Shown: piece by piece, positions 1 through 8,429 of the stretch
Layout of the letters: each line of letters starts with the position of its first letter
Numbering within the stretch: the stretch's first letter is position 1
DNA from: Actinoplanes philippinensis
GTDB taxonomy: Bacteria > Actinomycetota > Actinomycetes > Mycobacteriales > Micromonosporaceae
Direction of reading: 5' to 3'
DNA length: 64,000 nt
Assembly: GCF_900113015.1 (NCBI RefSeq)
Contig: NZ_FONV01000022.1
Location: forward strand, 40,128 to 104,127
The notes under the pieces: model-generated
Database searches by the model: none
The model's input: the letters and a program-made list of their open reading frames with translations, nothing else
Told to the model about the DNA's origin: nothing
Position numbers and translations under genes: made by a program

Positions 1-441
1 ATCGAGCAGATGCCGCTCGACGCCCAGCATCAGTGGGACCGGCACGAGATGGTCACCGCTGAGGAGATCCTGGCCGCGCTCGAGCCGTTCGGGCTGCAGC
101 CCGACGATGTTTCACGTGGAACAGCGCCGGCCGAGACGTGGCTGGTGCCGGGGTATGTCGACGCTGCCGGCGAGCCGGCCCGGGTCGGGGTCATCGCCAG
201 CGTGACCCGGCCGTTCTGCGGCGACTGCGACCGGACCCGGCTGACCGCCGACGGTCAGGTCCGCAACTGCCTCTTCGCCACCGAGGAGAGCGACCTGCGA
301 AAACTGCTTCGTGACGGGGCCTCGGACTCGGCGATCAGCGAGGCCTGGCGTGCCGCCATGTGGGGGAAGCGAGCGGGGCACGGCATCGATGACCCGACGT
401 TCCTTCAGCCCGCTCGTCCCATGTCCGCGATCGGAGGCTGA
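1..441 (+). CDS. moaA: GTP 3',8-cyclase MoaA, C-terminal part (5' end outside window)
   Basis: The open frame runs in from the left edge, so only about the last 146 residues are present. MoaA is the radical-SAM enzyme that, with MoaC, turns GTP into cyclic pyranopterin monophosphate, the first step of molybdenum-cofactor synthesis. Visible hallmarks are the C-terminal [4Fe-4S] cysteines in FCGDCDRTRLTADGQVRNC (C-x2-C-x13-C) and the functionally important terminal Gly-Gly (MSAIGG). The gene is followed after 5 bp by moaD, so the two are probably co-transcribed. A near-perfect parS sequence lies inside the coding region at 108-123. Confidence 0.95.
   Translation: MEQMPLDAQHQWDRHEMVTAEEILAALEPFGLQPDDVSRGTAPAETWLVPGYVDAAGEPARVGVIASVTRPFCGDCDRTRLTADGQVRNCLFATEESDLRKLLRDGASDSAISEAWRAAMWGKRAGHGIDDPTFLQPARPMSAIGG
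108..123. promoter_or_regulatory. parS-like ParB site inside moaA
   Basis: TGTTTCACGTGGAACA. Its reverse complement, TGTTCCACGTGAAACA, fits the Bacillus-type parS consensus TGTTNCACGTGAAACA exactly. It differs by one base from the symmetric site used by actinobacterial ParB. It lies about 60 kb from the parS pairs at the right of the window, which suits a parS array spread around the origin. ParB binding is inferred from sequence alone. Confidence 0.7.
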
Positions 442-446
442 GCACG

Positions 447-689
447 ATGCTTACGGTCCGATATTTCGCTGGGGCCCGTGCGGCTGCCGGTGGCATCTCC
501 ACTGAGGTGGTCGAGGCCGCGAACCTGGATGAGCTGACTCAGGTGTTGAGTGGACGACACGGGGAGCGGCTGGCGTTGGTGATGAAGGCTGCGAGCTTTC
601 TCGTCGACGGCCTCAACTGCCATGACCGGAGGGCTGCTCTGCCGGCTGAGGCCACTGTCGATGTGCTGCCGCCCTTTGCTGGTGGCTGA
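447..689 (+). CDS. moaD: Molybdopterin synthase sulfur-carrier subunit MoaD
   Basis: An 80-aa ubiquitin-fold MoaD/ThiS-family protein. MoaD carries a thiocarboxylate on its C-terminal glycine and, with MoaE, donates sulfur to precursor Z to form molybdopterin. The start MLTVRYFAGARAAAG and the mandatory Gly-Gly end (LPPFAGG) are both present, and the length is normal. It follows moaA by 5 bp. Its partner moaE lies 11.6 kb away on the other strand, in the moaC-mog-moeA-moaE operon. Confidence 0.93.
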   Translation: MLTVRYFAGARAAAGGISTEVVEAANLDELTQVLSGRHGERLALVMKAASFLVDGLNCHDRRAALPAEATVDVLPPFAGG

Positions 690-802
690 GTAGACGGCCT
701 CGGCGGCTGAGGCCGCAGCACGCGGGTTCGCTCACGCCAGGTCAGACGGTTTTGTCGTACCCCTCGGGCAGCATATTCGGCGAGGCCTGAGGGAGGTTGG
801 CG

Positions 803-1363
803 ATGTTGGTTCATGTCGCGAGTCGTCGGCGTAAGCCTGAGTCGGTGCGGGCGGCGTTCCCGGGCGCCACCGTCATCGACGTGACCTCGCGGGGGCCGGA
901 GCCATGGGTGCGGTTCAGCCCGTTCTACCCGCACGGCGACATTCCGGTGCCGCTCACTCCCGGGGTCGTCGCCGCTTCGGTGGAGGGCATCTGGCAGGCG
1001 CTCAAGGTCTTCGATCAGGCTGATGTCGACCCGGGCAAGCTGTCGGTGACCTCGATGACCGGGTTGAAGCGCACGGTCCGGCGATACGGGCCGGTCCGTG
1101 GGCATCGCGCTGGGCTGCACGGCGAAACACTGCTCGACTATCCGGCCGCTCGGCGGCAGATCTACCTGCCGGCCTACCGATGGGTGCTGGAGCACAGGCT
1201 GTCCGACCTGGTCGACCGGCTTCGTGGGCTGGCCGGTGACGGCGTGGTGCTCCTTGACTACACCACCAACGGCGACCCTTCGGACACTTCGAGCCCGCTC
1301 TCGCACGCCGCGCTGCTGGCCCGTCATCTCGCCGACCGGTGGCCGGCCGAGGCACCGTCCTGA
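803..1363 (+). CDS. DUF6939-like protein of unknown function
   Basis: 186 aa, no signal peptide or membrane segment. The N-terminal half contains RFSPFYPHGDIPVPL and a conserved-looking block around GLKRTVRRYGPVRGHRAG, which I associate with the DUF6939 family. That is from memory, not a search. A Pfam search would settle it. The ATG at 803 is preferred over the TTG at 797 because GGAGG at 792-796 sits six bases upstream of the ATG. Its function is unknown. It is flanked by moaD upstream and a convergent VOC-fusion gene downstream, so it is probably its own transcription unit. Confidence 0.7.
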   Translation: MLVHVASRRRKPESVRAAFPGATVIDVTSRGPEPWVRFSPFYPHGDIPVPLTPGVVAASVEGIWQALKVFDQADVDPGKLSVTSMTGLKRTVRRYGPVRGHRAGLHGETLLDYPAARRQIYLPAYRWVLEHRLSDLVDRLRGLAGDGVVLLDYTTNGDPSDTSSPLSHAALLARHLADRWPAEAPS

Positions 1364-1400
1364 GCGCCGAGCAGGCCCGGATCCCGGACTGGGGCGTGGC

Positions 1401-2201
1401 TCAGGGGTCACGGCCCTGCCATGTGGTCACGCAGACCTCGTTGCCCTCGCGGTCTGCCAGGACCCAGAAGGACGGGGCCCACTCGTCGGAGACCAGGTGG
1501 CCACCGGCCGCGAGAGCGGCGGCCATGCGGCCCGCTGCCTCATCGTGGGGGACGCTGATGTCGAAGTGGATGCGGTTGCGCTGTGGGCGCGGCTCGGTCA
1601 TTCGCTGGAACCAGACAGTCGGCCCTTGGCGCAGCGGGTCGACGAGCCGGTCCTCGGGGCCGTGCTTTCCTGGCTCGTCGGTGTATCCGAGGACCGCCTT
1701 CCAGAACGGCCGCACCGACGGGATGTCGAGCGCGTCGATGGCGACCTCCCACTCCTGCACCGAGCGGTTCCCGCCTGCCCCCGCCGTGTCCGCGGCGGAC
1801 CGGGTCGTCGGCGGACCGCGGAGATCCAGCGGGTCCGAGGGGTCGGCTTCGGGTTGCGGCGCCGCGCCCGACGGCGACGAGGCGGAGAGCCGGCCGGGGG
1901 TCGTTCTCCGGCCGAGCGTCCGGACGGCTGCGGTGATCAGGTGTGCCAGTTCGGTGTCGCGGGCGGTCACTCCGCCGAAGGCGCGCGGGCGGAGCGTCAG
2001 AATGACGTGGGTCGGCCGGAGATCCAGGCGAAGGTGTTCGTCCGCGCCGACACCGCAGGCCCCGACAGCGCCGGCGGCCACCGCGGCGGCCTCGGCCAGC
2101 GAGTCGACCTGCACCGACGTTCGCAGGGTGCCCAGCACGAAACGCCAGCCCTGGTCGCCGACGGCCGCGGAGGCTTCGGTGCGGCTCAGAAACCGTTCCA
2201 T
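1401..2201 (-). CDS. Pterin-4a-carbinolamine dehydratase-like / VOC (glyoxalase-like) fusion protein
   Basis: 266 aa with two modules. Residues 1-100 have the pterin carbinolamine dehydratase pattern (RFVLGTLRTSVQV ... FGGVTARDTELAHLI). However, the usual catalytic HHP[ED] block is replaced by ADEHLRLD, so dehydratase activity is doubtful. A low-complexity linker with Pro, Ser and Thr (about 100-145) leads into a VOC/glyoxalase_6-type domain (WEVAIDALDIPSVRPFWKAV ... NRIHFDISVP ... VLADREGNEVCVTTW). Such fusions occur in actinobacteria, usually with no assigned substrate. The gene converges on the 803-1363 gene and diverges from the phosphoesterase. Confidence 0.85.
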   Translation of the reverse strand: MERFLSRTEASAAVGDQGWRFVLGTLRTSVQVDSLAEAAAVAAGAVGACGVGADEHLRLDLRPTHVILTLRPRAFGGVTARDTELAHLITAAVRTLGRRTTPGRLSASSPSGAAPQPEADPSDPLDLRGPPTTRSAADTAGAGGNRSVQEWEVAIDALDIPSVRPFWKAVLGYTDEPGKHGPEDRLVDPLRQGPTVWFQRMTEPRPQRNRIHFDISVPHDEAAGRMAAALAAGGHLVSDEWAPSFWVLADREGNEVCVTTWQGRDP

Positions 2202-2430
2202 GCCGCCAGGCTCTCAGATCGGCCGCCTCCGTGTCGCGGAGCCCGGTGCGGCGGGATCGAGCCCAACGCGCCACCGGACGGGTGACCGCTGCCGCGGAGG
2301 CACATCGATGCTGAGACACCGCTGAGGGCGGGGTCCGCTGCCGTTGTCGGGAGGGCTCGGCGGTCGGGGACACTTGGTCGGGCAAGTCGAGGGCTCGGCC
2401 ACGGGAGTGGGCGGCGGGGGAGGGTCTGGG

Positions 2431-3774
2431 TTGTTGGTGTTCTTCGCAGTCGTTCTGGTGGGGATCGGTTTGATCCACTACTACCTGTGGAAACGGCTGG
2501 TTCGGGATCCACTGCGGCCGGGGTGGGGACGGCGCGCCGGGACGGTGGTGGCCGTGCTGCTCTGCGTCCTCGCTCCGCTGACGATGATCGGGGTGCGCGC
2601 GGGCTACTTCACCTGGCTCTCGTGGCCCGGCTATCTGTGGATCGCCGTGATGTTCTACCTGCTCGTGGTGCTGGCGGTGCTGGAGATCCCGCGACTGCTG
2701 CTGATGCGTCTGTGGGCGGGCTCCCGGCGTACCACCGTGAAGTCACCGACCGCGACCGGCGACGTGCCCGCACCGGTCCGCATCGCTGATGAGACGCGGC
2801 CCGGCACGAGTGAGCCGCAGCCGGTCGGCGTGGTGAGCCTGAGCGCGGACGGCGCCGGGCAGGCGGCAGGCGCCGGGACGGTGCCGACGGGGACGGCGGC
2901 CGGGGCGCAGACGGCGGCGGGCACGACGGACGACGCCGCGGAGGAGCGGCGCGGGATCGAGCGACGGCTGCTCCTGGCGCGTGGCACCGCGATCTTCGCG
3001 GGGCTGACGGCCGCGGGCATCACCGGCTACGGGGTGAAGACGGCGACCGGCGCGCCGCAGATCGATCGGGTTCAGCTTCCGATGGCCAAGCTTCCCCGGG
3101 CGATGGACGGCACCCGGCTCGCGGTGGTGTCGGACATCCACATCGGCCCGCTGACCGGGGTCAACCACGCGCAGCGCATCGTCCAGGTGATCAACTCGGT
3201 GAACGCGGACCTGGTCTGCGTCGTCGGTGACCTGGTCGACGGCAGTGTGGCCGAGCTGGGCCGGTTCGCCGCGCCGCTGGCCGGCATCGAGTCGCGGCAC
3301 GGGGCGTTCTTCGTGACCGGCAACCACGAGTACTACTCGGGCGCCGAGGAGTGGGTCGACGAGGTGGCCCGGCTGGGTATCCGGCCGCTGCGCAACGAGC
3401 GGGTGGCGATCAACGGGCTGGACCTCGCCGGTGTGAACGATCTGAGCGGCGAGGACCACGGCGACGCCCCCGATTTCGCCCGCGCGCTGGGCGACCGGGA
3501 CACCGCCCGTCCCGTCGTGTTGATGGCCCACCAGCCGGTGGCCGTCGTCGAGGCCGCTCCCTACGGGGTGGATCTGCAGGTCTCGGGTCACACGCACGGT
3601 GGTCAGATGGCCCCGTTCAACCTGCTCGTCAAACTCCAGCAGCCGGTAGTCTCCGGCTTCGGGGAGGTCGACGGCGTGCCGGTCTACGTGACCAACGGCG
3701 CGGGTTTCTGGGGGCCACCGGTGCGCGTGGGCGCACCCCCGCAGGTCACGGTCATCGAATTGCGTGTGGCATAA
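2431..3774 (+). CDS. Membrane-anchored metallophosphoesterase
   Basis: 447 aa. The N-terminal part (about residues 1-95) has hydrophobic helices (LLVFFAVVLVGIGLIHYYLW, a second near TVVAVLLCVLAPLTMIGV, a third near LWIAVMFYLLVVLAVL). A charged low-complexity linker follows, then another hydrophobic segment near residues 180-200. The C-terminal calcineurin-type domain has all metal motifs: VSDIHIGPL (DxH), VVGDLVDG (GDxxDG), GNHEYYSG (GNHE), MAHQP and SGHTHGGQ (GHxHGGQ). The family (YkuE-like) hydrolyses phosphoesters, often of lipid headgroups. The substrate is unknown here. The TTG at 2431 is chosen because GGGGGAGG lies seven bases upstream. An upstream TTG at 2344 is open but has no ribosome site. 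Confidence 0.9.
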   Translation: MLVFFAVVLVGIGLIHYYLWKRLVRDPLRPGWGRRAGTVVAVLLCVLAPLTMIGVRAGYFTWLSWPGYLWIAVMFYLLVVLAVLEIPRLLLMRLWAGSRRTTVKSPTATGDVPAPVRIADETRPGTSEPQPVGVVSLSADGAGQAAGAGTVPTGTAAGAQTAAGTTDDAAEERRGIERRLLLARGTAIFAGLTAAGITGYGVKTATGAPQIDRVQLPMAKLPRAMDGTRLAVVSDIHIGPLTGVNHAQRIVQVINSVNADLVCVVGDLVDGSVAELGRFAAPLAGIESRHGAFFVTGNHEYYSGAEEWVDEVARLGIRPLRNERVAINGLDLAGVNDLSGEDHGDAPDFARALGDRDTARPVVLMAHQPVAVVEAAPYGVDLQVSGHTHGGQMAPFNLLVKLQQPVVSGFGEVDGVPVYVTNGAGFWGPPVRVGAPPQVTVIELRVA

Positions 3775-3839
3775 CCCATCAAGATCGGTAAGTGTGTTTG
3801 AGCGTGGCGAAGCATGGCGAGACCGACGGCCGTGACAGG

Positions 3840-6800
3840 ATGCGGGGTGTGGAGGTCAGCACGGATACATATGTCGCGGACCTGCACATTCATTCGCGCT
3901 ACTCACGGGCCTGCAGTCGTGATCTGACGCTGCCCAACCTGGCGTGGTGGGCGCGTCGTAAGGGCATCGCCCTGCTGGGCACCGGCGACTTCACCCATCC
4001 GGCGTGGTTCGAGCATCTCCGGGAGAGCTTGGAGCCGGCCGAGCCGGGCCTGTTCCGGCTCGCCGACGAGAAGCCGGTCACCAAGCGTCTTCCCGGTTCG
4101 CTGCGTGGCACCCTGCCGGCCCGGTTCATGTTGAGCGTGGAGATCTCGACGATCTACAAGCGCGACGACAAGACCCGTAAGGTGCACCACCTGCTCTACG
4201 CTCCCGACTTCGCGTCGGTGGAGAAGATCAACACCGCGCTGTCCCGGATCGGGAACCTGACCGCGGACGGCCGGCCGATCCTGGGGCTCGACTCGCGCAA
4301 CCTCCTGGAGATCACTCTGGAGGCGGGCGGCTATCTGGTCCCGGCGCACATCTGGACGCCGTGGTTCTCCGCCCTCGGCTCGAAGTCCGGGTTCGACGCG
4401 ATCGCCGACTGCTACGCCGACCTGGCCGACCACATCACCGCGGTGGAGACCGGCCTCTCGTCGGACCCGGAGATGAACTGGCGCGTCTCCAGCCTGGACC
4501 GGTATCGCCTGGTCTCGAACTCGGACGCGCACTCCCCGGCCGCTCTGGCCCGCGAGGCCACCCTGTTCACCGGCACCCCGGACTACTTCGCGGTGCGCGA
4601 CGGCCTCGGCCTGGCCGGGACGCTGGAGTTCTTCCCGGAGGAGGGCAAGTATCACGCCGACGGCCACCGGGCCTGCGGGGTGAACTGGGAGCCGGCGAAG
4701 ACCCGCGCGGCCAACGGCCGTTGCCCGGAGTGCGGCCGCCCGTTGACGGTCGGTGTGCTGAGCCGGGTCGAGGACCTCGCCGACCGGCCGGTCGGCTTCC
4801 ACCGGGACGACCACGTCGAGCACCTGATCCAGCTGCACGAGATCCTCGGCGAGATCCACGGTGTCGGCCCGAAGTCGAAGACGGTCGAGTCGCAGATGAA
4901 CCATCTGGTGGCGACGCTCGGCGCGGAGCTGGACATCCTGCGGAAGGTGCCGGTCGAGGAGATCGGCAAGGCCGGCGGCGACGAACTGCGGGAGGCGATC
5001 ACCCGGCTGCGGCGCGGCGACGTGCGGCGGGTGCCGGGTTACGACGGCGAGTATGGCGTGATCACCCTCTTCGACCCGGGTGAGCTGCGCAACCGCAACA
5101 GCGCGCCGCAGATGGAGACGCTCTTCGACTTCCCCGCGGCAGACGCTCTCGCGGCGGCGCCGAAGCCCAGGGCGGAGCCGGTGAAGGAGAAGGCCAAGGC
5201 GAGACCGGTGAAGGAGAAGCCGGCCCCGCCGCCGCTGGCTCCGCCGCCGAGCCCGCACGAGCCGTTCGAGCCGATGCTCGCCGGGATGGAGGAGGTCGGC
5301 ACCGGCCTGCTGGACCGCCTCGACGCGATGCAGCGGGTGGCCGCGTCGGCGCCGGGCGGGCCGCTGCTGATCGTGGCGGGGCCGGGCACCGGCAAGACGC
5401 GGACTTTGACGCACCGTATGGCGTACCTCTGTGCCGAGCTGGGTGTCTTCCCGGAGCGCTGTCTGGCGATCACGTTCACCCGGCGGGCCGCCGCCGAGCT
5501 GAAGGAGCGTCTGGAAGCGCTGCTCGGGGACGTGGCCGAGGACATCACCGTCGGTACGTTCCACTCGCTGGGCCTGACCGTGCTGAAGGAGAACGCGAAG
5601 GCCGCCGGGCTGGGTTCGGGCTGGCGTATCGCCGACGAGCACGAGCAGACGCAGGCCCGGGAGCAGGCCGGGGACGACGACGCGGCGTACCGGAAGCTGC
5701 TGCGCCAGCAGGACCTGGTGGATCTGGACGATCTGATCAGCGTGCCGGTGTCGTTGCTGAGCGAGGATCCGGCGCTCGTCGAGAAGTACCGCAGGCGCTG
5801 GCAGTGGATCTTCGTGGACGAGTATCAGGACGTCGACGAGCTGCAGTATCAGCTGCTGCGCCTGCTCAGCCCGCCGGACGGCAACCTCTGCGCGATCGGT
5901 GACCCGGACCAGGCGATCTACTCGTTCCGTGGCGCCGACGTGCAGTACTTCCTCCGGTTCAACACCGACTTCGTGGACGCCCGGCTGGTCCGGCTGACCC
6001 GTAACTACCGGTCGTCGGCGCCGATCCTGGCCGCCGCGGTGCAGGCGATCGCGCCGACCACCCTGGTCAGCGGCCGCCGCCTGGACCCGGCCCGGCTGGA
6101 TCCGGAGGCCTCGCTGGTCGGGCGATATGCGGCCCGCAGCGTCGCCGACGAGGCCGACTTCGTGGTCCGCACGATCGACGAGCTGGTCGGCGGCCTGTCC
6201 CACCGGTCGCTCGACTCGGGCCGGGTCGACTCCCGTGCCGCGGCCGTCGGCAACCTGTCGTTCTCGGACATCGCGGTGCTCTACCGCACCGACGCGCAAT
6301 CCGGCCCGATCGTCGACGCGCTGTCCCGCGCCGGCATCCCGGTGCAGAAGCGCTCGCACAACCGGCTGCGGGACCGTCGCGGTGTCGCCGAGATCGCCCG
6401 GGAGCTGCGGCATGCCGGTGGCGCGAGCGGACCGTTGCGGGTCCGGGTGAAGGCGGCCGGTCAGGCGCTGGCCCAGCGTTATGCGGCGCCGACCCTGGAC
6501 GGGGATCAGCCGGCCCCCGAGGATGTCCGGCTCGCCGCCGAGCTGCTGCTGCCGCTGGCCGACCGGACCGGCGACGATCTGCCGCTCTTCCTCCAGCAGC
6601 TGGCGACCGGCGCCGAGGTGGACGCCCTGGACCCGCGGGCCGAGGCGGTCAACCTGCTCACCCTGCACGCTGCCAAGGGCCTGGAGTTCCCGGTGGTGTT
6701 CCTGGTCGGGTGCGAGGACGGGCTGCTGCCGCTGCGCTGGCCCGGTTCGACGCCGTCGGAGGAGGAGGTCGCCGAGGAGCGGCGGCTGTTCTTCGTCGGC

Positions 6801-6977
6801 CTGACCAGGGCCCAGGATCGGCTGTACGTCAGCAGCTCGGCGAAGCGGTTCCGGCACGGCAGCGAGCGGGAGCAGTCACCCACCCCGTTCCTCGACGTGA
6901 TCGATTCCGGACTGTTCGAGAAACTGGGCGAGGCCGCCCCCGCCCGCCCGAAGGATCGCCAGCTCAGGCTGCTGTGA
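3840..6977 (+). CDS. EndoQ-like PHP nuclease fused to UvrD/REP-family DNA helicase
   Basis: 1045 aa. Residues 1-400 form a PHP-type phosphoesterase (YVADLHIHSRYSRACSRDL, LLGTGDFTHP, SVEISTIY, PAHIWTPW, SNSDAHSP) followed by a cysteine module (HRACGVNWEP ... CPECGRPL). This is the arrangement of endonuclease Q, which nicks DNA 5' of deaminated bases. After a Pro/Lys linker, residues from about 505 form an SF1A helicase: Walker A VAGPGTGKTRTL, ITFTRRAAAELKERL, VGTFHSLG, FVDEYQDVDELQ, GDPDQAIYSFRGAD, LTRNYRSS, NLLTLHAAKGLEFPVVF and FFVGLTRAQDRLYV. The likely role is recognising damaged bases, incising and unwinding, and that is inference. The ATG at 3840 is used because the PHP core starts 11 residues later. 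GTG at 3849 and an upstream frame to 3792 are possible. It overlaps the convergent prepilin peptidase by 14 bp. Confidence 0.9.
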   Translation: MRGVEVSTDTYVADLHIHSRYSRACSRDLTLPNLAWWARRKGIALLGTGDFTHPAWFEHLRESLEPAEPGLFRLADEKPVTKRLPGSLRGTLPARFMLSVEISTIYKRDDKTRKVHHLLYAPDFASVEKINTALSRIGNLTADGRPILGLDSRNLLEITLEAGGYLVPAHIWTPWFSALGSKSGFDAIADCYADLADHITAVETGLSSDPEMNWRVSSLDRYRLVSNSDAHSPAALAREATLFTGTPDYFAVRDGLGLAGTLEFFPEEGKYHADGHRACGVNWEPAKTRAANGRCPECGRPLTVGVLSRVEDLADRPVGFHRDDHVEHLIQLHEILGEIHGVGPKSKTVESQMNHLVATLGAELDILRKVPVEEIGKAGGDELREAITRLRRGDVRRVPGYDGEYGVITLFDPGELRNRNSAPQMETLFDFPAADALAAAPKPRAEPVKEKAKARPVKEKPAPPPLAPPPSPHEPFEPMLAGMEEVGTGLLDRLDAMQRVAASAPGGPLLIVAGPGTGKTRTLTHRMAYLCAELGVFPERCLAITFTRRAAAELKERLEALLGDVAEDITVGTFHSLGLTVLKENAKAAGLGSGWRIADEHEQTQAREQAGDDDAAYRKLLRQQDLVDLDDLISVPVSLLSEDPALVEKYRRRWQWIFVDEYQDVDELQYQLLRLLSPPDGNLCAIGDPDQAIYSFRGADVQYFLRFNTDFVDARLVRLTRNYRSSAPILAAAVQAIAPTTLVSGRRLDPARLDPEASLVGRYAARSVADEADFVVRTIDELVGGLSHRSLDSGRVDSRAAAVGNLSFSDIAVLYRTDAQSGPIVDALSRAGIPVQKRSHNRLRDRRGVAEIARELRHAGGASGPLRVRVKAAGQALAQRYAAPTLDGDQPAPEDVRLAAELLLPLADRTGDDLPLFLQQLATGAEVDALDPRAEAVNLLTLHAAKGLEFPVVFLVGCEDGLLPLRWPGSTPSEEEVAEERRLFFVGLTRAQDRLYVSSSAKRFRHGSEREQSPTPFLDVIDSGLFEKLGEAAPARPKDRQLRLL

Positions 6978-7674
6978 GAGCTCCGGTGAGGGCTGGGGTG
7001 ACGGTCGCCAGGAGGAAGCCCACGAGGAGGGCCGGCCCGAACGGGAGAGGCCGTCCCTTCCGAATCACCAGCAACCAGGTGGCGACCACACCGTTGAGCA
7101 GGTGAGCGGTGCCGAGGCAGACGGCCACCGCCGGCCAGCCCGCGAACCCGAGCAGGAACGCCAGTGCCGCGCCCAGTTTCACGTCGCCGAGGCCGAGTCC
7201 GTGCCCGGGTAGCAGGGCGATCGCCAGATAGGCGGCGCCGACCAGCAGGCCCGCGGCCAGCGCCGGGACGATCCGGTCCGGCGCGAGCAGGGCGAGCGGG
7301 GCGCCCACGCCCAGGGCGATCGTGCCGACCAGCCGGTCGGGCAGGCGCAGGCAGCCGAGGTCGATCATCGCGAGCAGCAGCCCGGGAATCACCGCGAGCA
7401 GGTGGATCGGCAGTTGCGGCGTGGGACCGAGAGCGGCCGCCAGTACTCCGGCGATCAGGGCGAACGTCACCGGCGGCCAGTGTCCGCCGGCACCGCAGGC
7501 CGGTCCGGCGTGGATCCAGCCCGCTGCTCCGGATGGGTACGCCCGCCCGCACCGGCCACACGCGGAGCGGGCCGGTGATCCGAAGGGGACGGTCAGCCGG
7601 TGTGCGATCCGGGGCAGGAACGCGCCGGCCGCGGCACCGAAGAGCATCGACAAGATCACTAGTTGTGACGACAC
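6964..7674 (-). CDS. Prepilin peptidase (A24 family)
   Basis: 236 aa polytopic membrane protein with about seven hydrophobic segments. The two catalytic aspartates of type IV prepilin peptidases are in AMIDLGCLRLPD and GLGLGDVKLGAAL (the GD motif of A24 peptidases). The N-terminal cytoplasmic part has CGRC...ACGAGGH, resembling the cysteine-rich loop of PilD/TadV-type enzymes. It would cleave leaders of Flp/type IV pilin-like or ComG-type prepilins at the inner membrane face. No pilin genes are in this window, so its substrates are encoded elsewhere. Its 3' end overlaps the helicase gene tail to tail. Confidence 0.85.
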   Translation of the reverse strand: MSSQLVILSMLFGAAAGAFLPRIAHRLTVPFGSPARSACGRCGRAYPSGAAGWIHAGPACGAGGHWPPVTFALIAGVLAAALGPTPQLPIHLLAVIPGLLLAMIDLGCLRLPDRLVGTIALGVGAPLALLAPDRIVPALAAGLLVGAAYLAIALLPGHGLGLGDVKLGAALAFLLGFAGWPAVAVCLGTAHLLNGVVATWLLVIRKGRPLPFGPALLVGFLLATVTPALTGALTAA

Positions 7675-7750
7675 GAAGGTGAAAGGTATCCGATCGTCCG
7701 CCGCACGCTACGGTGTCAGGCGGCGTAGACCGCTTCTGGAAGGACCCCCG

Positions 7751-8338
7751 ATGTCGCAGAACGGGCCTTACCCCGGTCAGTCATGGCCGAGCGGTGGTCC
7801 TGATCAGCCATATTCGGAGCCCTCGGATCCGTGGGTCGGTCAGGCGCAGGACATTCCCCAGCAGGCGTTCGCGCCGCCGCCGGAGTGGCAGAAACCGGAG
7901 TGGAAGAAGCCGCCGGCCCGGCGCGGGTTCGCGATGGGCGCCACCGTCGCCGCGCTGAGCGTGCTGATCGGCGGGGGTGTGGCCACCGCGGCGTGGTTCA
8001 CGCTGGGCGGCAAGAAGGAGCCGTCGGCCGCCGGCCCCGCGGCCACGGCGCCGGCCCCGCCGGGGGTCCGGCCGCAGCCGAGCGCTGACGCGCGGTTCGC
8101 GGCGAAGGGCCAGTGTGTCCGCAACGAGGGCTCGAACACCGAGCCGAAGCTGCGGATCGTGGTGTGCACGGCGAACACCTACGAGATCTTGAAGCGCATC
8201 GACGGTCGCACCACCGGCGAGAAGGATGCCGTCCGTAAGTGCGAAACCGTCCCTAAGTACACGAAGTGGTACTACTACGACACCGAGTACGACGATGTCG
8301 ACTTCGTCCTGTGCCTGCGCGAGTATGAACCCGTCTAG
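7751..8338 (+). CDS. LppU/SCO3897-family-like single-pass membrane protein
   Basis: 195 aa. A Pro/Gln/Trp-rich cytoplasmic N-terminus (about 60 residues) is followed by one transmembrane helix (AMGATVAALSVLIGGGVATA) and an extracellular domain. That domain has four cysteines (KGQCVRNEG, RIVVCTANTYEIL, VRKCETV, FVLCLREYE), the pattern I associate with actinobacterial LppU/SCO3897-type proteins. Function is unknown. The domain is exported and probably disulfide-bonded. The ATG at 7751 is chosen because the preceding sequence of this frame is not protein-like. The short palindromes at 8334-8407 begin at its stop codon. Confidence 0.78.
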   Translation: MSQNGPYPGQSWPSGGPDQPYSEPSDPWVGQAQDIPQQAFAPPPEWQKPEWKKPPARRGFAMGATVAALSVLIGGGVATAAWFTLGGKKEPSAAGPAATAPAPPGVRPQPSADARFAAKGQCVRNEGSNTEPKLRIVVCTANTYEILKRIDGRTTGEKDAVRKCETVPKYTKWYYYDTEYDDVDFVLCLREYEPV

Positions 8339-8407
8339 CGGTTTCTAGCCGTGACGCTAGACCCTCTTAGAGGGTGATATCGAGCGGACTCTAGCGCTGA
8401 CGCTAGA
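8334..8407. repeat. Cluster of three short palindromes sharing TCTAGCG...CGCTAGA
   Basis: The first palindrome has TCTAGCG (8334-8340) pairing with CGCTAGA (8355-8361). It is followed at once by CCCTCT-T-AGAGGG (8362-8374), then by TCTAGCG-CTGA-CGCTAGA (8390-8407). The decamer TGACGCTAGA occurs twice. The cluster fills the gap between the LppU-like stop and the AAA ATPase start, so it may be an operator or a terminator. There is no T-run. Confidence 0.75.
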
Positions 8408-8429
8408 CAGCCCGATACGGTGCTACGTC

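Noticed and set aside
3903..6857. 984-aa minus-strand ORF
   Set aside because: Antisense shadow of the EndoQ-UvrD gene; Arg/Gln/Val-biased with no protein motifs.
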